Source of the DNA: Rhynchonema sp. JSB1_4
Lineage: Eukaryota; Nematoda; Chromadorea; Monhysterida; Xyalidae
Direction: 5' to 3'
Assembly: GCA_030248065.1 (NCBI GenBank)
Contig: JASAMV010000684.1
Location: forward strand, 62,001-126,000
DNA length: 64,000 nt
The notes under the pieces are model-generated. The model was given only the letters and a program-made list of their open reading frames with translations. It was not told the origin of the DNA and ran no database searches. Each line of letters starts with the position of its first letter. The first letter of the stretch is position 1. A program made the translations under genes and the position numbers. This document shows positions 45,207-56,317 of the stretch, in pieces.

Positions 45207-48200
45207 TTATATCGTAATGCGTCTCATGACTGATGAGGACTCGGATGCATTGTGACATATACAGTATAGTCTCGTGAGAGGATCCGAAACTATATATGCA
45301 GCTTTTACTCTAATGTTATAATCTTGCTCACATTTATAAGAACTAAATGAAACACTGTTACACACTCCTTTTACAACAACAAACCAAAACGTTGACCAAA
45401 TGGCAAACAAACCTAATCTTGTGGCAACCACAGGCGCTTGTTTCATTGAATACAAAAATATAGATCCGATCACCAGTGCACCGCCGAAACAGAACATCAG
45501 CGTTGGATCGAAGTCCCATAGATACATCGACGCAAGCGTGCTGAGATACAGAAATTGGGCATGTCATTACGGTTTAGATTGGGTTGATTTGATTTGAAGC
45601 GTTTTGTTTTGTCAGGCAGAACAGCTAACGATCAGTTTTAGATCGAAGCCCAGATTCCCGTGCGCATAAAAGTTTGGACAACTTGATATCTACTATGCCC
45701 GTAGAGGTTGTGATGATCACGTTTTAGAATCATCTGTAAGCAAACTACAACAACACGGGGCCGATATCGAAGGCGTGTATTCAAAACGAATAGAGAGAGA
45801 AAATGATCATGCGCTACGTTGTATTCTACAACGCGTAACAATTCGCAAATCAGCAGCCACGTCTGAATGTTTCATCACTCTGTCAGCTGTGAAATCGAGC
45901 TCATGTTGATGCAGTTCGCCTCTACTATGATATCGCACTGATTAATTTGAGCGCACCACCATCATCGACCAACCTGATAATAATGGCAACGGAAGTGGCA
46001 AAGTTTTTGAGAATGTTGTCTGCGTATTTTATGACGATCGCGACCGATAGACCGCCGACGCCGTACCAGAACACGGTCAACCTGCAAGTTCAGGGAAGGA
46101 TATCATCAAAGGGCAGATATGGACGGAGGACCCAAAACAAACAAAATGTTGTTTTTTGACACAAGAAATCAAATTATGCTTGAGTGAGCCAACTACGTGT
46201 CTGACGTCATCGGATAGTAATCTTTTTCGGTGGGCATAATATATGTTTCTAATTTCGTTGCCTCATGCGTTTTTACAGGCGCAGGGAAACTCCAGTTCTA
46301 AGTCGGAGCAGACAGCAAGCTCAACACACAGTGAACAAGCCACGCAGCTGACACACACAGCTTGTGTAACTGAAACATTCGAAACGCACACGAGCAAGCT
46401 GCACGGTTTGTTGACTGTGTGTTGAGCATGCTACATGCCTCGACTTCGAACGGAAGTTTCCCTGCGTCTGTAAAAATGCATGAGGCAGCGAAATTAGAAA
46501 CTTGAAAGGCAAACTACGCCAACACGAGCCCGATTTCGACGGGGTGTGTATTTAAAACGAATAGAAAGAGAAAATCATCATCCTCCACTTTTTATTCTTC
46601 AACGTGTAACATTTCCCAAATCAGCAGCCACGTCAGAATGTTTCATTATGCTGCCAGCTGCGAAATCGAGCTCATGTTAGTGTAGTTTGCCTATACTACG
46701 GCAATAAATCGCTCTGTGGCCAAAATAGACGTCACTATACTTTCATTGGAAATGTTTGATCAGATGCGCACAACAAATATTGATTCAGGCTTCAGGCAAT
46801 CGATAGTTTGCAACGTGCGGCAGCAAAATGTTCCTCAAAATCCATTTATACTGGCAAATGAGTTACGTTGATTGCTGTTTCGTGAATTTCAATATGGCAA
46901 ACTACACCAACACGAGCCCGATTTCGCAGCTGGCAGAATAGTGAAACATTCTGACGTGGCGCTGCTCATTTGGGAAATGTTACACATTGAAGAGTAAAAA
47001 GTGGAGGATGATGATTTTCTCTTTCTATTCGTTTTGAATACACATCACCTTCGAAATCGGGCTCGTGCTGGTGTAGTGTGCCTTTACATGGGTAGTTGCC
47101 AAAACAAGAACAACCAACGAAAACAATCAAACTAAAACTGTAGAACGCACCACACAATCCCGTCAAATCCATACAAAAATCCATTGGCCAGAATGAAAGC
47201 TCCATCTTTGGAATAGGCAGTGACGAGCGAGATTGGTACGGCACAAACGGCTAGTTGCACATTGCGCATCCACAGCGATACCTGTTTGTTACTGAGTTCT
47301 TTTGTGTCACTGAGCTTAGGAACACCAATGTGGGCACTGCAAGATCAGAGTGCCAAAATTTGAAATGAATCTTCATAAGTGAATCTCTCTAAATACATGG
47401 TGAAAGAAGGCTTGGTTTCGATCACGATCCGCCGTCCCCCCTCTCAATCGTTGCTCCATATTCTATGCAGTAGTGAATAGTGATGTTTTCGCGCCTGATT
47501 TCACCTTCGAGCCCAGGTTTCTCGCTCACGGGCGTCTATTCTCTGTGGGCAATAATGGTGCGATAGTCGACATCGAAACGATTCGGGCATCTTGGGAGGC
47601 TAAGGCGCGCCCCCGCTAGTGTTCATTCATTCATTGATTCGCGCCCTTTTCGCGTCCAGGCGCGAGAAATTGAAAATCTGTCTCGCGCAAAGCAGTAAAC
47701 GCCCGCCAAACCCATAAACCATCCCATTACCGGCGTGGCAGCTTTCAGTATTTTCTCAAAGTACACACTCGCAAAGCCACTGAGCGTACAGGCGGCCGTC
47801 ACGGCCAGGAAGCCCAGCAGCGGATTCTCGACGCGTTCTTGTGTGTCCGAATCTGAAAAAAATAAAAAAATAGCGGACGGATGAAAAAAAAAGTTTCTGT
47901 TTCACGAAAAAGGGCGAAAAAAAACAGGGACCATTCGGCACGTGAAAACAAGCGAGGAAATCTCGGCCTCCGGGAAATATCAGTCTTTTTCACGCAATTT
48001 TCCAATTTTTGACAGAAGTTGGGAAAAAATTTTCTTAAGAACAACTTTGGTCAAGCGCGACGATGCCAATGTGGTTTGTCTCACCGATTTTTGTATGGAT
48101 TTGAAGGAATTTTGCTTTGCGCATCTGACGAAACATTTCCAATGAGAGTATCGTGACGTCTATTTTCAAACAACTATAGTACATATTGGTCGCACAATGA

Positions 48201-51200
48201 CTATATAAGAATTTGTCAAATTTTTTTCCTGAATCGTGAAGAGGGAAAATTACGGGGCAATGACGTTGCGTTGCGTGATCGCACACAAAGTATGTAGTAA
48301 AGAGAATGTTTCAGACCTGCGGCAACGTGGTTGATCTGCTAGATTATTTTTAGCTGAAAATGTTTTGTCAAAAATACAAGTAGCATAGTGGTTAAGGTTG
48401 AACCTGAAGATCAGGGTAGATGAATTCTTATAAAGTCGTTGTGCGACCAATACAGTGTAGTGGCAGGCAGATGGTTGCAAGGTACCCTTGGGGGGGATGG
48501 ATCCAGATGGTTGCAAGGTACCCCCCTACCCAGCCTCCAGAAGGTTGCAAGGTACCCCTGGGGTCCGAAAAAGGGTGTTTTTTGCATGCTTTTTTCTGCA
48601 AAATTGGCCGAAAAAAATGGTACTTTTTTGCATTTTGGCCGAAAATTTGCCCAAAATAGCTATTATATTGAGGTTTGCGCGCGGAGCGCGCGATTTTTGG
48701 GGTTTTGAGGTCGAAAAACACCCATTTTTGCCTATAAAAACCATAAATTGATGGTTGCAAGGTACCCTCCGGGGTGGTTGCAAGGTACCTACCCTTCCCC
48801 CCCATCCCCCCCCAAGGGGTGGTTGCAAGGTACCTACTCCTTAGGGGGGGGAATCCCCCCCCCATCCCCCCCCCAGCCACTACACTGAGTACATATATGT
48901 TAATATGACACACTGACACGATATTATTATTATTATTGCAAACGAGAAGAAAAACACCCACCCGATTCGACAAACCGTTCTCTCCACTTTTTCCAATCAA
49001 TTTCTTGCCATTATTCTCCTCCAGTTGCACAACGGACACTCCGATAAATAGCGTCACAAGTGAAACCTGCGGAAAACGCGAATACTGACGCGTCGTTACG
49101 AATTGCTATTATGCACATAATTTTGGAGGAAATGTATCTATTGGTCGCACAATGACTAAATCAGAATTCATCTACCCTGATCTTCAGGTTCAACCTTAAC
49201 CACTATGCTACTTGTATTTTTAACAAAACATTTACAGCTCAAAATAATCCGGCACGGCACCCACGTTGCTGCAGTTCTGAAACATTTTGGTGACTGCATG
49301 GCTTGTGTGTGATTGCGCAACGCAACGTCATTGCCCCGTCACTTTCCCTCTTCACGATTCAGGAAAAAAATTTGACCAATTCTTGTATAGTCATTGTGCG
49401 ACCAATATCAAAGGGGTGTGTGTGTCAAAAACCCAGAAAAACTCGAACACAAACAAACCGAAAATAAAAAAATGATCGAGATGAAAAAGTATTTGTCACA
49501 GTTGGGCTGATCGCGCAGCTCGTGGAGCCCAAGTGAAACATTTACATTATTCTATCCTAACACTGGTCAGTCAAATTAGAGTTGGCTTGAGCTCAGTGGA
49601 ACTGGATACCCACTACGTACCTGAACACAGTTCTGTGCACGAACCACATGGATACCCATTTGCGGCAAAAAGAATTCATTTTAAATGTAAACTACGCCAA
49701 ACACGAGCCCGATTTCGAAGGTGGCGTGAATTCAAAAAGAATAGAAAGAGAAAATCATCATGCTCCACTTTGTATTCTTCAACGTGTAACATTTCCCAAA
49801 TCAGCAGCCACGTCAGAGTGTTTCACTGCTCTGCCAGCTGCGAAATCGAGCTCTACATTTATTGTTTAAATGCGGTTTCAAAGCAAACGTCACAAATGGA
49901 TGACGCAAAACATTTTGCAAGACCGAGACGGACGTGCGAAAAGAAATCAACTCTGGCGCACTACAATTTTCTTTAATGAATATGTTGAAAATCATTTAAA
50001 AACAAAACAGGTTGGACTTCAATTACTGTATTGCCCGAGTTAAAGAAATGGATCATAATTTGCAACTCACCCATTGATAAGCAGTCAACTTCTGTCTGAG
50101 CAGCACGACGGCAAATATGGCTGTGGTGAAGATTTTCAGCTGATTTGTGACCTGGAAAAAAACCATGCACACGACCGCGTTGCTCTCAACATCAATGTGG
50201 ACCCAGCAGTCACGGGACACGAAAAACACTATTCATCAAGCGATTATGCATCAAGTTTTTTGGCTGGCGGCTGCTCTGCTTTTTCAGGTCAAAATTTAGC
50301 TCAGAAACCTGTCCAGAAATTTGGCCTCTAAGTGCAGCAAAAATCATTGCCCGCAGAATGGATAGGTTGGACCTGGGATCAAGATCTTTATCTGCCCATG
50401 TTTGGACATGGCAGGGGACATCCACAGGCAAAACCAAAAAACAAAATTCTTGTAATTTGTGGCATAAAGGACATCGAAGGAATATGAGAACGAAATTGAT
50501 GTTTCGCCGCAGAACGACCCAGTTTTGCAATTATGTCATTGTTGCTATCCAATCACCAAAAGGGCAAAAAAACCTCCAATCACGAAAACATTGATGACCA
50601 ACCATAAAAGTGGCGACATTTAGATGCGATGCGGCCAAATAGAAGAGATTGTTTTGTATTGTGTAGATGAAGGCCAACACAGCCACTTTGGCCGTATCGT
50701 ACGGGTGCAGGACTACCGTTTTGTACAGAGAATCGACACAACTGAAAAGAAGCGACGTGGTGATTTATTGCGGACGGCAGGGATACAATACGTGGCTTAT
50801 AGTACTGTAGTCAAATCAAGTCATCAAAACATATGTATTATATCTCGCGCTCATTCGGGGCGCACGTAAAATGAGCCACAAGATTTTGGCAACTGAGCCA
50901 CCAATAAACGACCAGAATTTCAGGGAGCCAGAGCATTTGAGCAAGAATGAGCGACTAGATTTTTCGCAAATGAGCCACTGGCTCATTTCAAAAAAAACCC
51001 CCGTTGACGACAGTAGTATTAGCCGAATGTGTGCATTCACACATGTCGATGATGCCTGGCACCTCGCCCGTCTGTGAAAACAGGTCGGACGAAACCGTCA
51101 AAACTCGCTGCTGCTACATCGTCACGTCAATGTGTGGAGGTGCGGATGTCGCTTTCGGGTGCATGCCACATTCACAAATGGCACGGGAACGGGCATTTCT

Positions 51201-54013
51201 TCATCTCTGACCGTGTGGGTTTTACAAAACCGCGTATGTGGCATGCGGCATGCCCAAATGCCGATCAGAGACGATAAACCAACAAAAGACGACGACCAGA
51301 AAAATGTTTCGCGAACCACTAAAAAGTACGTATGACCGCATACACCACAGTGAGTATCCAGTTCCTATTCAAAAAAATACACAATCAAAACAAACAAACT
51401 TTGCCACACCGCCACTTTCGACCAACACGGCCATAACGCAAAAGCACAACTTCATAATCTCGGTGCAAAACACGGCCACCGACGACAGGTACATTTCCTT
51501 GACGTCACGTGCGCGCGAGTAACGAACCTGTGCGGGACCGTCAATTAGGTGAATGGATTAACGGGAATAAACTGGCAGGTTAGTTAGAGATAATACTTGT
51601 TTGTTGAATATTTTCTGGACCGTCTTGCCTCCGCGGAATACTCGCGTTGACAAACCAGTGACTTTCATCATGATAAGAATATCCCACGTGTCCGTGTGTA
51701 CTTGGGGACCACAGTGTTCTCGACTGGTTATGATCATGTTGTTTTTAACTATAGTAAATTTCCAAATTCGCTGCCGCACAGTAAAATACAACAATGAGTG
51801 AGCGCAGATCTATCAATAAGCAATGCGTGAAACATTTTCGTGGATTTAGATGTTCGCACACTGTTTGGACATGGCTAAAACATCCATGGCTGGATAAAAC
51901 AGCTCTAAAAAAGCAACTCAACTGACCAATAAATTGTGCACGGAGTTCTGCAGCGCAATCCAGATCAGGATCGCCTGTTTGGTAGATCTGAAAGTCGTGA
52001 CAAATTCTGGCTGATTGACGTGTGGTCAACGCCGATCGTCGACTGACGCCGATTGCCATGTATCACTTCTCGCGCTCATTCAGGGCGAGAGGAACGATCC
52101 GGAGTTACTCGAGATATTGGTCGCACAATGACTTTATAAGAATTGGTCAAATTTTTTCCCTGAATCGTAAAGCGGGAAAGTGACGGGGCAATGATGTTGC
52201 GTTGCGTGATCGCACACAAACATGTATTGGTCGCACAAAGACCATATAAGAATTCATCAAAATCAATCCTGATTTTCACGTTCAGTCACTCTTAACTACT
52301 GTGCTCAGGGTTGTTTCAAAAAAAAGTGGTTAATTAAAAAATTTTTTTTTTAAAAAAAAAATTTTTTTTTTGAAACTCAGATTTTGCTTTTTTTTTAATA
52401 AAAAAAAGTTGCCCAAAAAGGGCTGAAATGTCCAAAAATGGCCTTTTTCGAGGCCAAAAATTGGCACTTTTTTCCTGTGGACGGGACAATTTTTCCAAAA
52501 TCGCGCCTGCGGCGCCCTGTATTGTCCCCAAATCCGTACAGGGATGCGCTCGGCTGGTCTTTTATAGTGATGTGGCACCGATAATGTACTACTGCATGCT
52601 ACTATACATGTATATACATAGGTCTGGTGCAAAACCGGGCGCGCAAAGTCGATCTGACACGCAAGATTTGGGCTGTAATCGATATTTTGATGGTCGTATA
52701 TCAGATATACGGCATTAGATGCATTAAAATACGTTGTACGGCATGCTACAATACATTAGAGTAACATCGTTAGTCAACATCAACCTCAGACTGGTAGAAG
52801 ACCATAGAATCTGCACAATACTACCGGGTGTCACCGCACAAGTTGGGTCTCAGGCGAAAATTTTTCAATTTTTGAAAAATATGTTGGATCGATTTCATTT
52901 GTCCTGAAACGTCGTTTGCAACACTTTTTCTAATAAAAAAAATTTTCGTCAAAAAAAAAATCAAAAAAAAAATTTTTTTTTTAAAAAAAAAGCTCGTTAA
53001 TAAAAAAATTTTTTTTTTCAACCCTGACTGTGCTATTTGTGATTCCCACAAAACATTTTCAGCTGAAAATAATCTAGCAGATCAACCACGTTGCCGCAGG
53101 TCTGAAACATTCTCTTTACTACGTGTTTTGTGTGTGATCGCGCAACGCAACGTCATTGCCCCGTCACTAGCCTGCTTTGCGATTCAGGAAAAAAATTTGA
53201 CCAATTCTTACAAAGTCATTGTGCGACCAATAGTAAGGAGAATGTTTCAGACCTGCGGCAACGTGGTTGATCTGTTGGAGTATTTTCAGGTGAAAATGTT
53301 TCGTGAGAATCAGAAATAGCACAGTGGTTAAGAGTGACTCAACATGAAAATCACGGTTGATTTGATGAATTCTTATGTGGTCATTGTGCGACCAATACTC
53401 CAAGAGGCTACCCAAATACCCTTTGTAGCCCGTCACAAGGCAAAAAAAGGCCATTTTCTGCATACCATTTTACTGCAAAATCAGCCCAAAACCGATATAT
53501 TTTTACACTTTATGGCTGGATATTCGCCGAAAAAATGACCCTTTCTGTGTGTTCGCACGCAGAGCACATAATTGTTAGGGATTTCGAAACTAAAAGCACC
53601 ACATGCTGATTCGAGATGCACCATGGGGTTGGGTCGACAGAGACATCTCACATCATTTTCGAGATTGTAAACTAGTTTTTGTCTGGTTCTCGCGAGTGGC
53701 AACAAAAATATAATATTTGATTTGAAACCTTCCGTCATCCCCGGAGCTTGACTCGAGATAGATACCGCTTAGGGGCAGAATCCCCCCACCCTCCAACAAC
53801 TACGGTGCTCAGAGCTGCTTAGAGTTACACACATATCAATCAGCCCAAATGCCCATCAACAACTTTAAAAAATTGGAGTAAACCAAATTGGAAAATACAC
53901 AAAAAATCAAAAAAACTCCACAACCTTGGCGTTGTGCTTGGCGGCATCACTGGTTCGTCACTGGTTGACTTGTCAGCCGATGATGCACTAGGCGGGCCGA
54001 CAGAGTCGTTCAT
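45207..54013 (-). CDS. Nucleotide-sugar transporter, SLC35A family, paralog 2
   Basis: Ten minus-strand exons: 54013-53925, 51987-51927, 51527-51400, 50741-50603, 50151-50071, 49066-48958, 47852-47731, 47281-47151, 46081-45974 and 45540-45207, about 430 residues. The exon 6 donor is the least sure: a stronger donor three bases earlier breaks the frame. Signatures in order are [135 protein letters not shown] and FCFGGALVIGSIFLYS. The last exon then runs on for about 65 residues with no family similarity, so a 3' splice may be missed. The ATG follows an AG by 8 bp. Introns hold five MITE copies and two hAT-like elements. Golgi or ER location is inferred. Confidence 0.92.
45739..45920. mobile_element. 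MITE, GGCAAACTAC family
   Basis: Starts GCAAACTACAACAACACGGG and ends with CATGTTGATGCAGTTCGCC; the interior has CGAATAGAGAGAGAAAATGA and ATTCTACAACGCGTAACA. A full-length diverged copy in the last intron of transporter 2. Confidence 0.8.
46241..46510. repeat. Palindrome with CTGAAACATTCG at its centre
   Basis: TGTTTCTAATTTCGTTGCCT and CATGCGTTTTTACAGGCGCA pair with complementary sequence ending AAATTAGAAAC near 46502. The inner arms CAAGCTCAACACACAGT...ACTGTGTGTTGAGCATG pair too. The exact midpoint (about 46374) carries TGAAACAT. It is followed directly by a MITE copy at 46508. Confidence 0.8.
46508..46691. mobile_element. MITE, GGCAAACTAC family
   Basis: GGCAAACTACGCCAACACGA at the left, AGTGTAGTTTGCC at the right, complete. 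The interior includes AATGTTTCATTATGCTGCCAG before the right end. Confidence 0.85.
46896..47092. mobile_element. MITE, GGCAAACTAC family, reverse copy
   Basis: GGCAAACTACACCAACACGA at the left and GGTGTAGTGTGCC at the right; the interior is complementary to that of 46508-46691 (GTGAAACATTCTGACGTGGC). It ends about 60 bp before exon 8 of transporter 2. Confidence 0.85.
48184..48452. mobile_element. MITE, TATTGGTCGCACAATGAC family
   Basis: TATTGGTCGCACAATGAC at the left and GTTGTGCGACCAATA at the right. Inside are CGTTGCGTTGCGTGATCGCA and AATGTTTCAGACCTGCGGCA. Other copies: 49139-49410 (reverse), 52113-52224 (partial), 52226-53232 (split by a hAT element), 53233-53398 (partial), and old relics at 7100-7660. 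The right end touches the hAT-like element at 48453. Confidence 0.85.
48453..48887. mobile_element. hAT-like element, phrase GGTTGCAAGGTACC
   Basis: Inverted ends CAGTGTAGTGGC and GCCACTACACTG. GGTTGCAAGGTACC occurs three times at each end, with C or G runs between. The body is A/T-rich with a central GCGCGCGGAGCGCGCG dyad at about 48677-48693. Flanking octamers do not match well; the left flank is the end of the adjoining MITE. It lies in an intron of transporter 2. Confidence 0.78.
49139..49410. mobile_element. MITE, TATTGGTCGCACAATGAC family, reverse copy
   Basis: TATTGGTCGCACAATGAC...GTCATTGTGCGACCAATA. The interior is complementary to 48184-48452, including GTTCTGAAACATTTTGG and CGCAACGCAACGTCATTGC. 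It lies in intron 5 of transporter 2. Confidence 0.85.
49686..49860. mobile_element. MITE, GGCAAACTAC family
   Basis: TGTAAACTACGCCAAACACGAG at the left; the interior has GAATAGAAAGAGAAAATCAT and CTTCAACGTGTAACATTTCC. The right end stops at CGAAATCGAGCTC, short of the terminal repeat, so the copy is truncated. Confidence 0.7.
50855..51005. repeat. AATGAGCCAC phrase cluster
   Basis: AATGAGCCAC, CTGAGCCACC and GAATGAGCG units recur over about 150 bp, preceded by CTCGCGCTCATTC; a similar CTCGCGCTCATTCAGGGCG occurs at 52068. Boundaries are unclear. It lies in intron 3 of transporter 2. Confidence 0.4.
52306..53025. mobile_element. hAT-like element splitting a MITE, perfect 8-bp duplication
   Basis: CAGGGTTGTTTC and the right end CAACCCTG are bounded by ACTGTGCT at 52298-52305 and 53026-53033. 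Long A/T runs lie at both ends. The body contains GGCCAAAAATTGGCAC and a GCGCCTGCGGCGCC dyad. Removing it together with one ACTGTGCT rejoins the two halves of a TATTGGTCGCACA-type MITE (52226-53232), so the order of insertion is clear. Confidence 0.93.
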
Positions 54014-56317
54014 TTCGTCGCCTGAAGACGAAAATGTGTGCGTGTGATTGCAAAAAATTACACTAAAAATACAGAAGTACAATGTGTTACGGCATGGGCC
54101 CACATGTGTGTGGCAATTTGGTGATGTCTGTTAGTCATGTGTATGAAGCGTTATGGTGACTATACATAGATAGCTCTTGATCGTGCTGAATTGTTTGCCA
54201 CCCAGTGTATTGAAAAACACAATGAAAGGCACCAACACTGTGTTAGTCGTCACATTGTAGCAAAACATCGGAAGTATTATACAGTCGAGAGACTCGTTAC
54301 ATAGGTACATTTGCCATGAGTATAAAATCGGGTTGAGTATCTTTTTGGCATGTCCGTAGTACCCCAGGTGTTGTTATCAGACAGCGTGCCCAGATGCAGT
54401 TAGTACGAGAACGAGGTGAACAAAACTGAATTACAAGCTCACGATCGCAAGCGACATACCATACTGTGGCCACGATCTCAGCTGCCTGCCATACCGTCCT
54501 GAGTAGGGTTAGAGGGATGTCGGGTGTCGGGTGCCAAAAAAGTGTCGGGTGCCAAAAAAGGTGGCTCCACATGTCGGGTTTTTTGGACCCGACATCCGAC
54601 ACCTACGGTTCAAAACATTAGTTTTGCTGAGAGAAGAGCTTCGCGAGAAAAAATTTGTTCGGACTAAATGTTTCCGAAGGCGCATAATGTAATATTTTGG
54701 TGTTCACTATGTTTGAAAAAAACTTGAATTCAGTAATTTAAGCCAAAAATTGCATTACCGATGCAAATGAGCAAATTTGTGCCTGTCTTTGGTTCAAAAC
54801 CTGGATGCCAGGTATTTTTAGAACTGGTTCGCTTTTGGATGTCGCGTAAAAATGTCGGGTACCCACCCCCTCCGACCCCTAACTCTAGTCCTGAGAGACA
54901 CAAAAAATCACAACACACACATAACACACACAACGTAACGTTACGTAGGAGAACCGTTATCACGGACCAACACAGGGTGGCGCAAAAGAAGTTCCAAACA
55001 TCACGTCCAACTCAGGGGACCACGCTGTAGGCGGTCCGGGCCCACAATTTATAGGCTTACGCCAATACTTCACTTCAAAAGTCAGCTTCAAAAATGTTTC
55101 ACTGTTAGCATTGAAACAGCAGAAATAACGATCGGAATAATAGACATTCGACTGAATCATGAAAATCAAAGTTCAATCAATTAAACTTGACAAATACTGA
55201 AACAAAAGTGACAAGAAATCAGCCGCTTTTGCAAACTTCCTGCGCGAGCAAACCAAACCACCCGGTCTAGACCGTTTACATCATCCCTTTCCAAGCAGGC
55301 ATCCATTACCGACAAAACCGTCATCACAAGTCTGGTGCGCATGATACCAAAGATAAATTGCACCAACCGTTCGCAGATTGTGAGACCATATTGAAAGTTT
55401 TGTGCTGCCCCGGCGATGTTACTCGAGGTCATCGGAGGTCAACGTTGGTGACAAATTGGAGTTTGGTGCCCGCTGCGGATAAGTTTGGAAAGGTTGTGCG
55501 TTTCGAATTCTGGAGATAACACTTCCTTGCGTTGTGACGCTGGTGTATGCTGAAAAAGAGAGCATTAGAACACAAAAGAACCCACAGCATGCGAATTTGT
55601 ATGAAATCACGATGATTTCAGCGATATACGGAACGCCGGGAGCTCGAATAAATATGAGGAACATAAAAACGATTTACAACTGTTTATTCGAGAATAAATT
55701 GAGCAAGATCGGTAACTTTCAGACTCTAATTACGCGTACATACTATAAAAGATTTATCAAATGGTAACAGAAAAACTGGCCTGAGAAATGGGGACAAACT
55801 TACAACGTTGGAATGTATCACAGGTGGGAAAATCACCTCATAAAAAATCACCATAATCTGAATCGAACTTTTTTCGACATGTAGAACAAAACGCGTAAAG
55901 ACACATCCAGAATGCATGCAGTAGCTTAGAATACGCAGCACATGTGGGTAAAAAGAGAACGGACACATAATACAATAACAGAAACATTGTTGTTATTTTG
56001 TGAGCTTGTGTCGCGCGTGCACACACAGCTGACAGTTTGTTGACACGGCCAGGTCCGGCTAATTGTTTAGACGTCAACGCAAATCCTCAACGCGGCCAGA
56101 CCAAACAAGCCCTAACCGCGTTGACCATGTGCGTTTACTGCATGAATATAAGCCCCAGGCGTCAGCGCATGCACATATTGCACAAAAACAGGTCTAAATC
56201 GCACAACTGATGTGCAGCTGCGAAGTTGCACAACTTGACAAAATCGTCGAAAAAAACACGAGTCCATATGACATAAAGACTCACATATCAACAAACTGTT
56301 TGCATTCAACGTCAATA
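54014..56317. other. Intergenic between transporters 2 and 3
   Basis: Holds the TGTCGGGTG hAT-like element at 54504-54887. A minus-strand stretch 55552-55422 follows a strong acceptor (CTCTCTTTTTCAG in complement) and ends TLTSDDLE-stop. It could be a 3' tail exon of transporter 3, but no donor in that gene's last exon fits its phase. Nothing else is supported. Confidence 0.45.
54504..54887. mobile_element. hAT-like element, phrase TGTCGGGTG, perfect 8-bp duplication
   Basis: Inverted ends TAGGGTTAGAGG and CCCCTAACTCTA are bounded by GTCCTGAG at 54496-54503 and 54888-54895. TGTCGGGTGCC units sit at the left, and CCCGACATCCGACACC and TGTCGGGTACCC units follow. The internal GGCGCATAATG-type sequence is shared with 44190-44805 and 63201-63594. 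Confidence 0.92.

Noticed and set aside
48428..49057. A 209-codon minus-strand open frame, the longest in the window
   Set aside because: It runs through the G/C-rich phrase arrays of a hAT-like element; only its first part (49066-48958) is a real exon of transporter 2.
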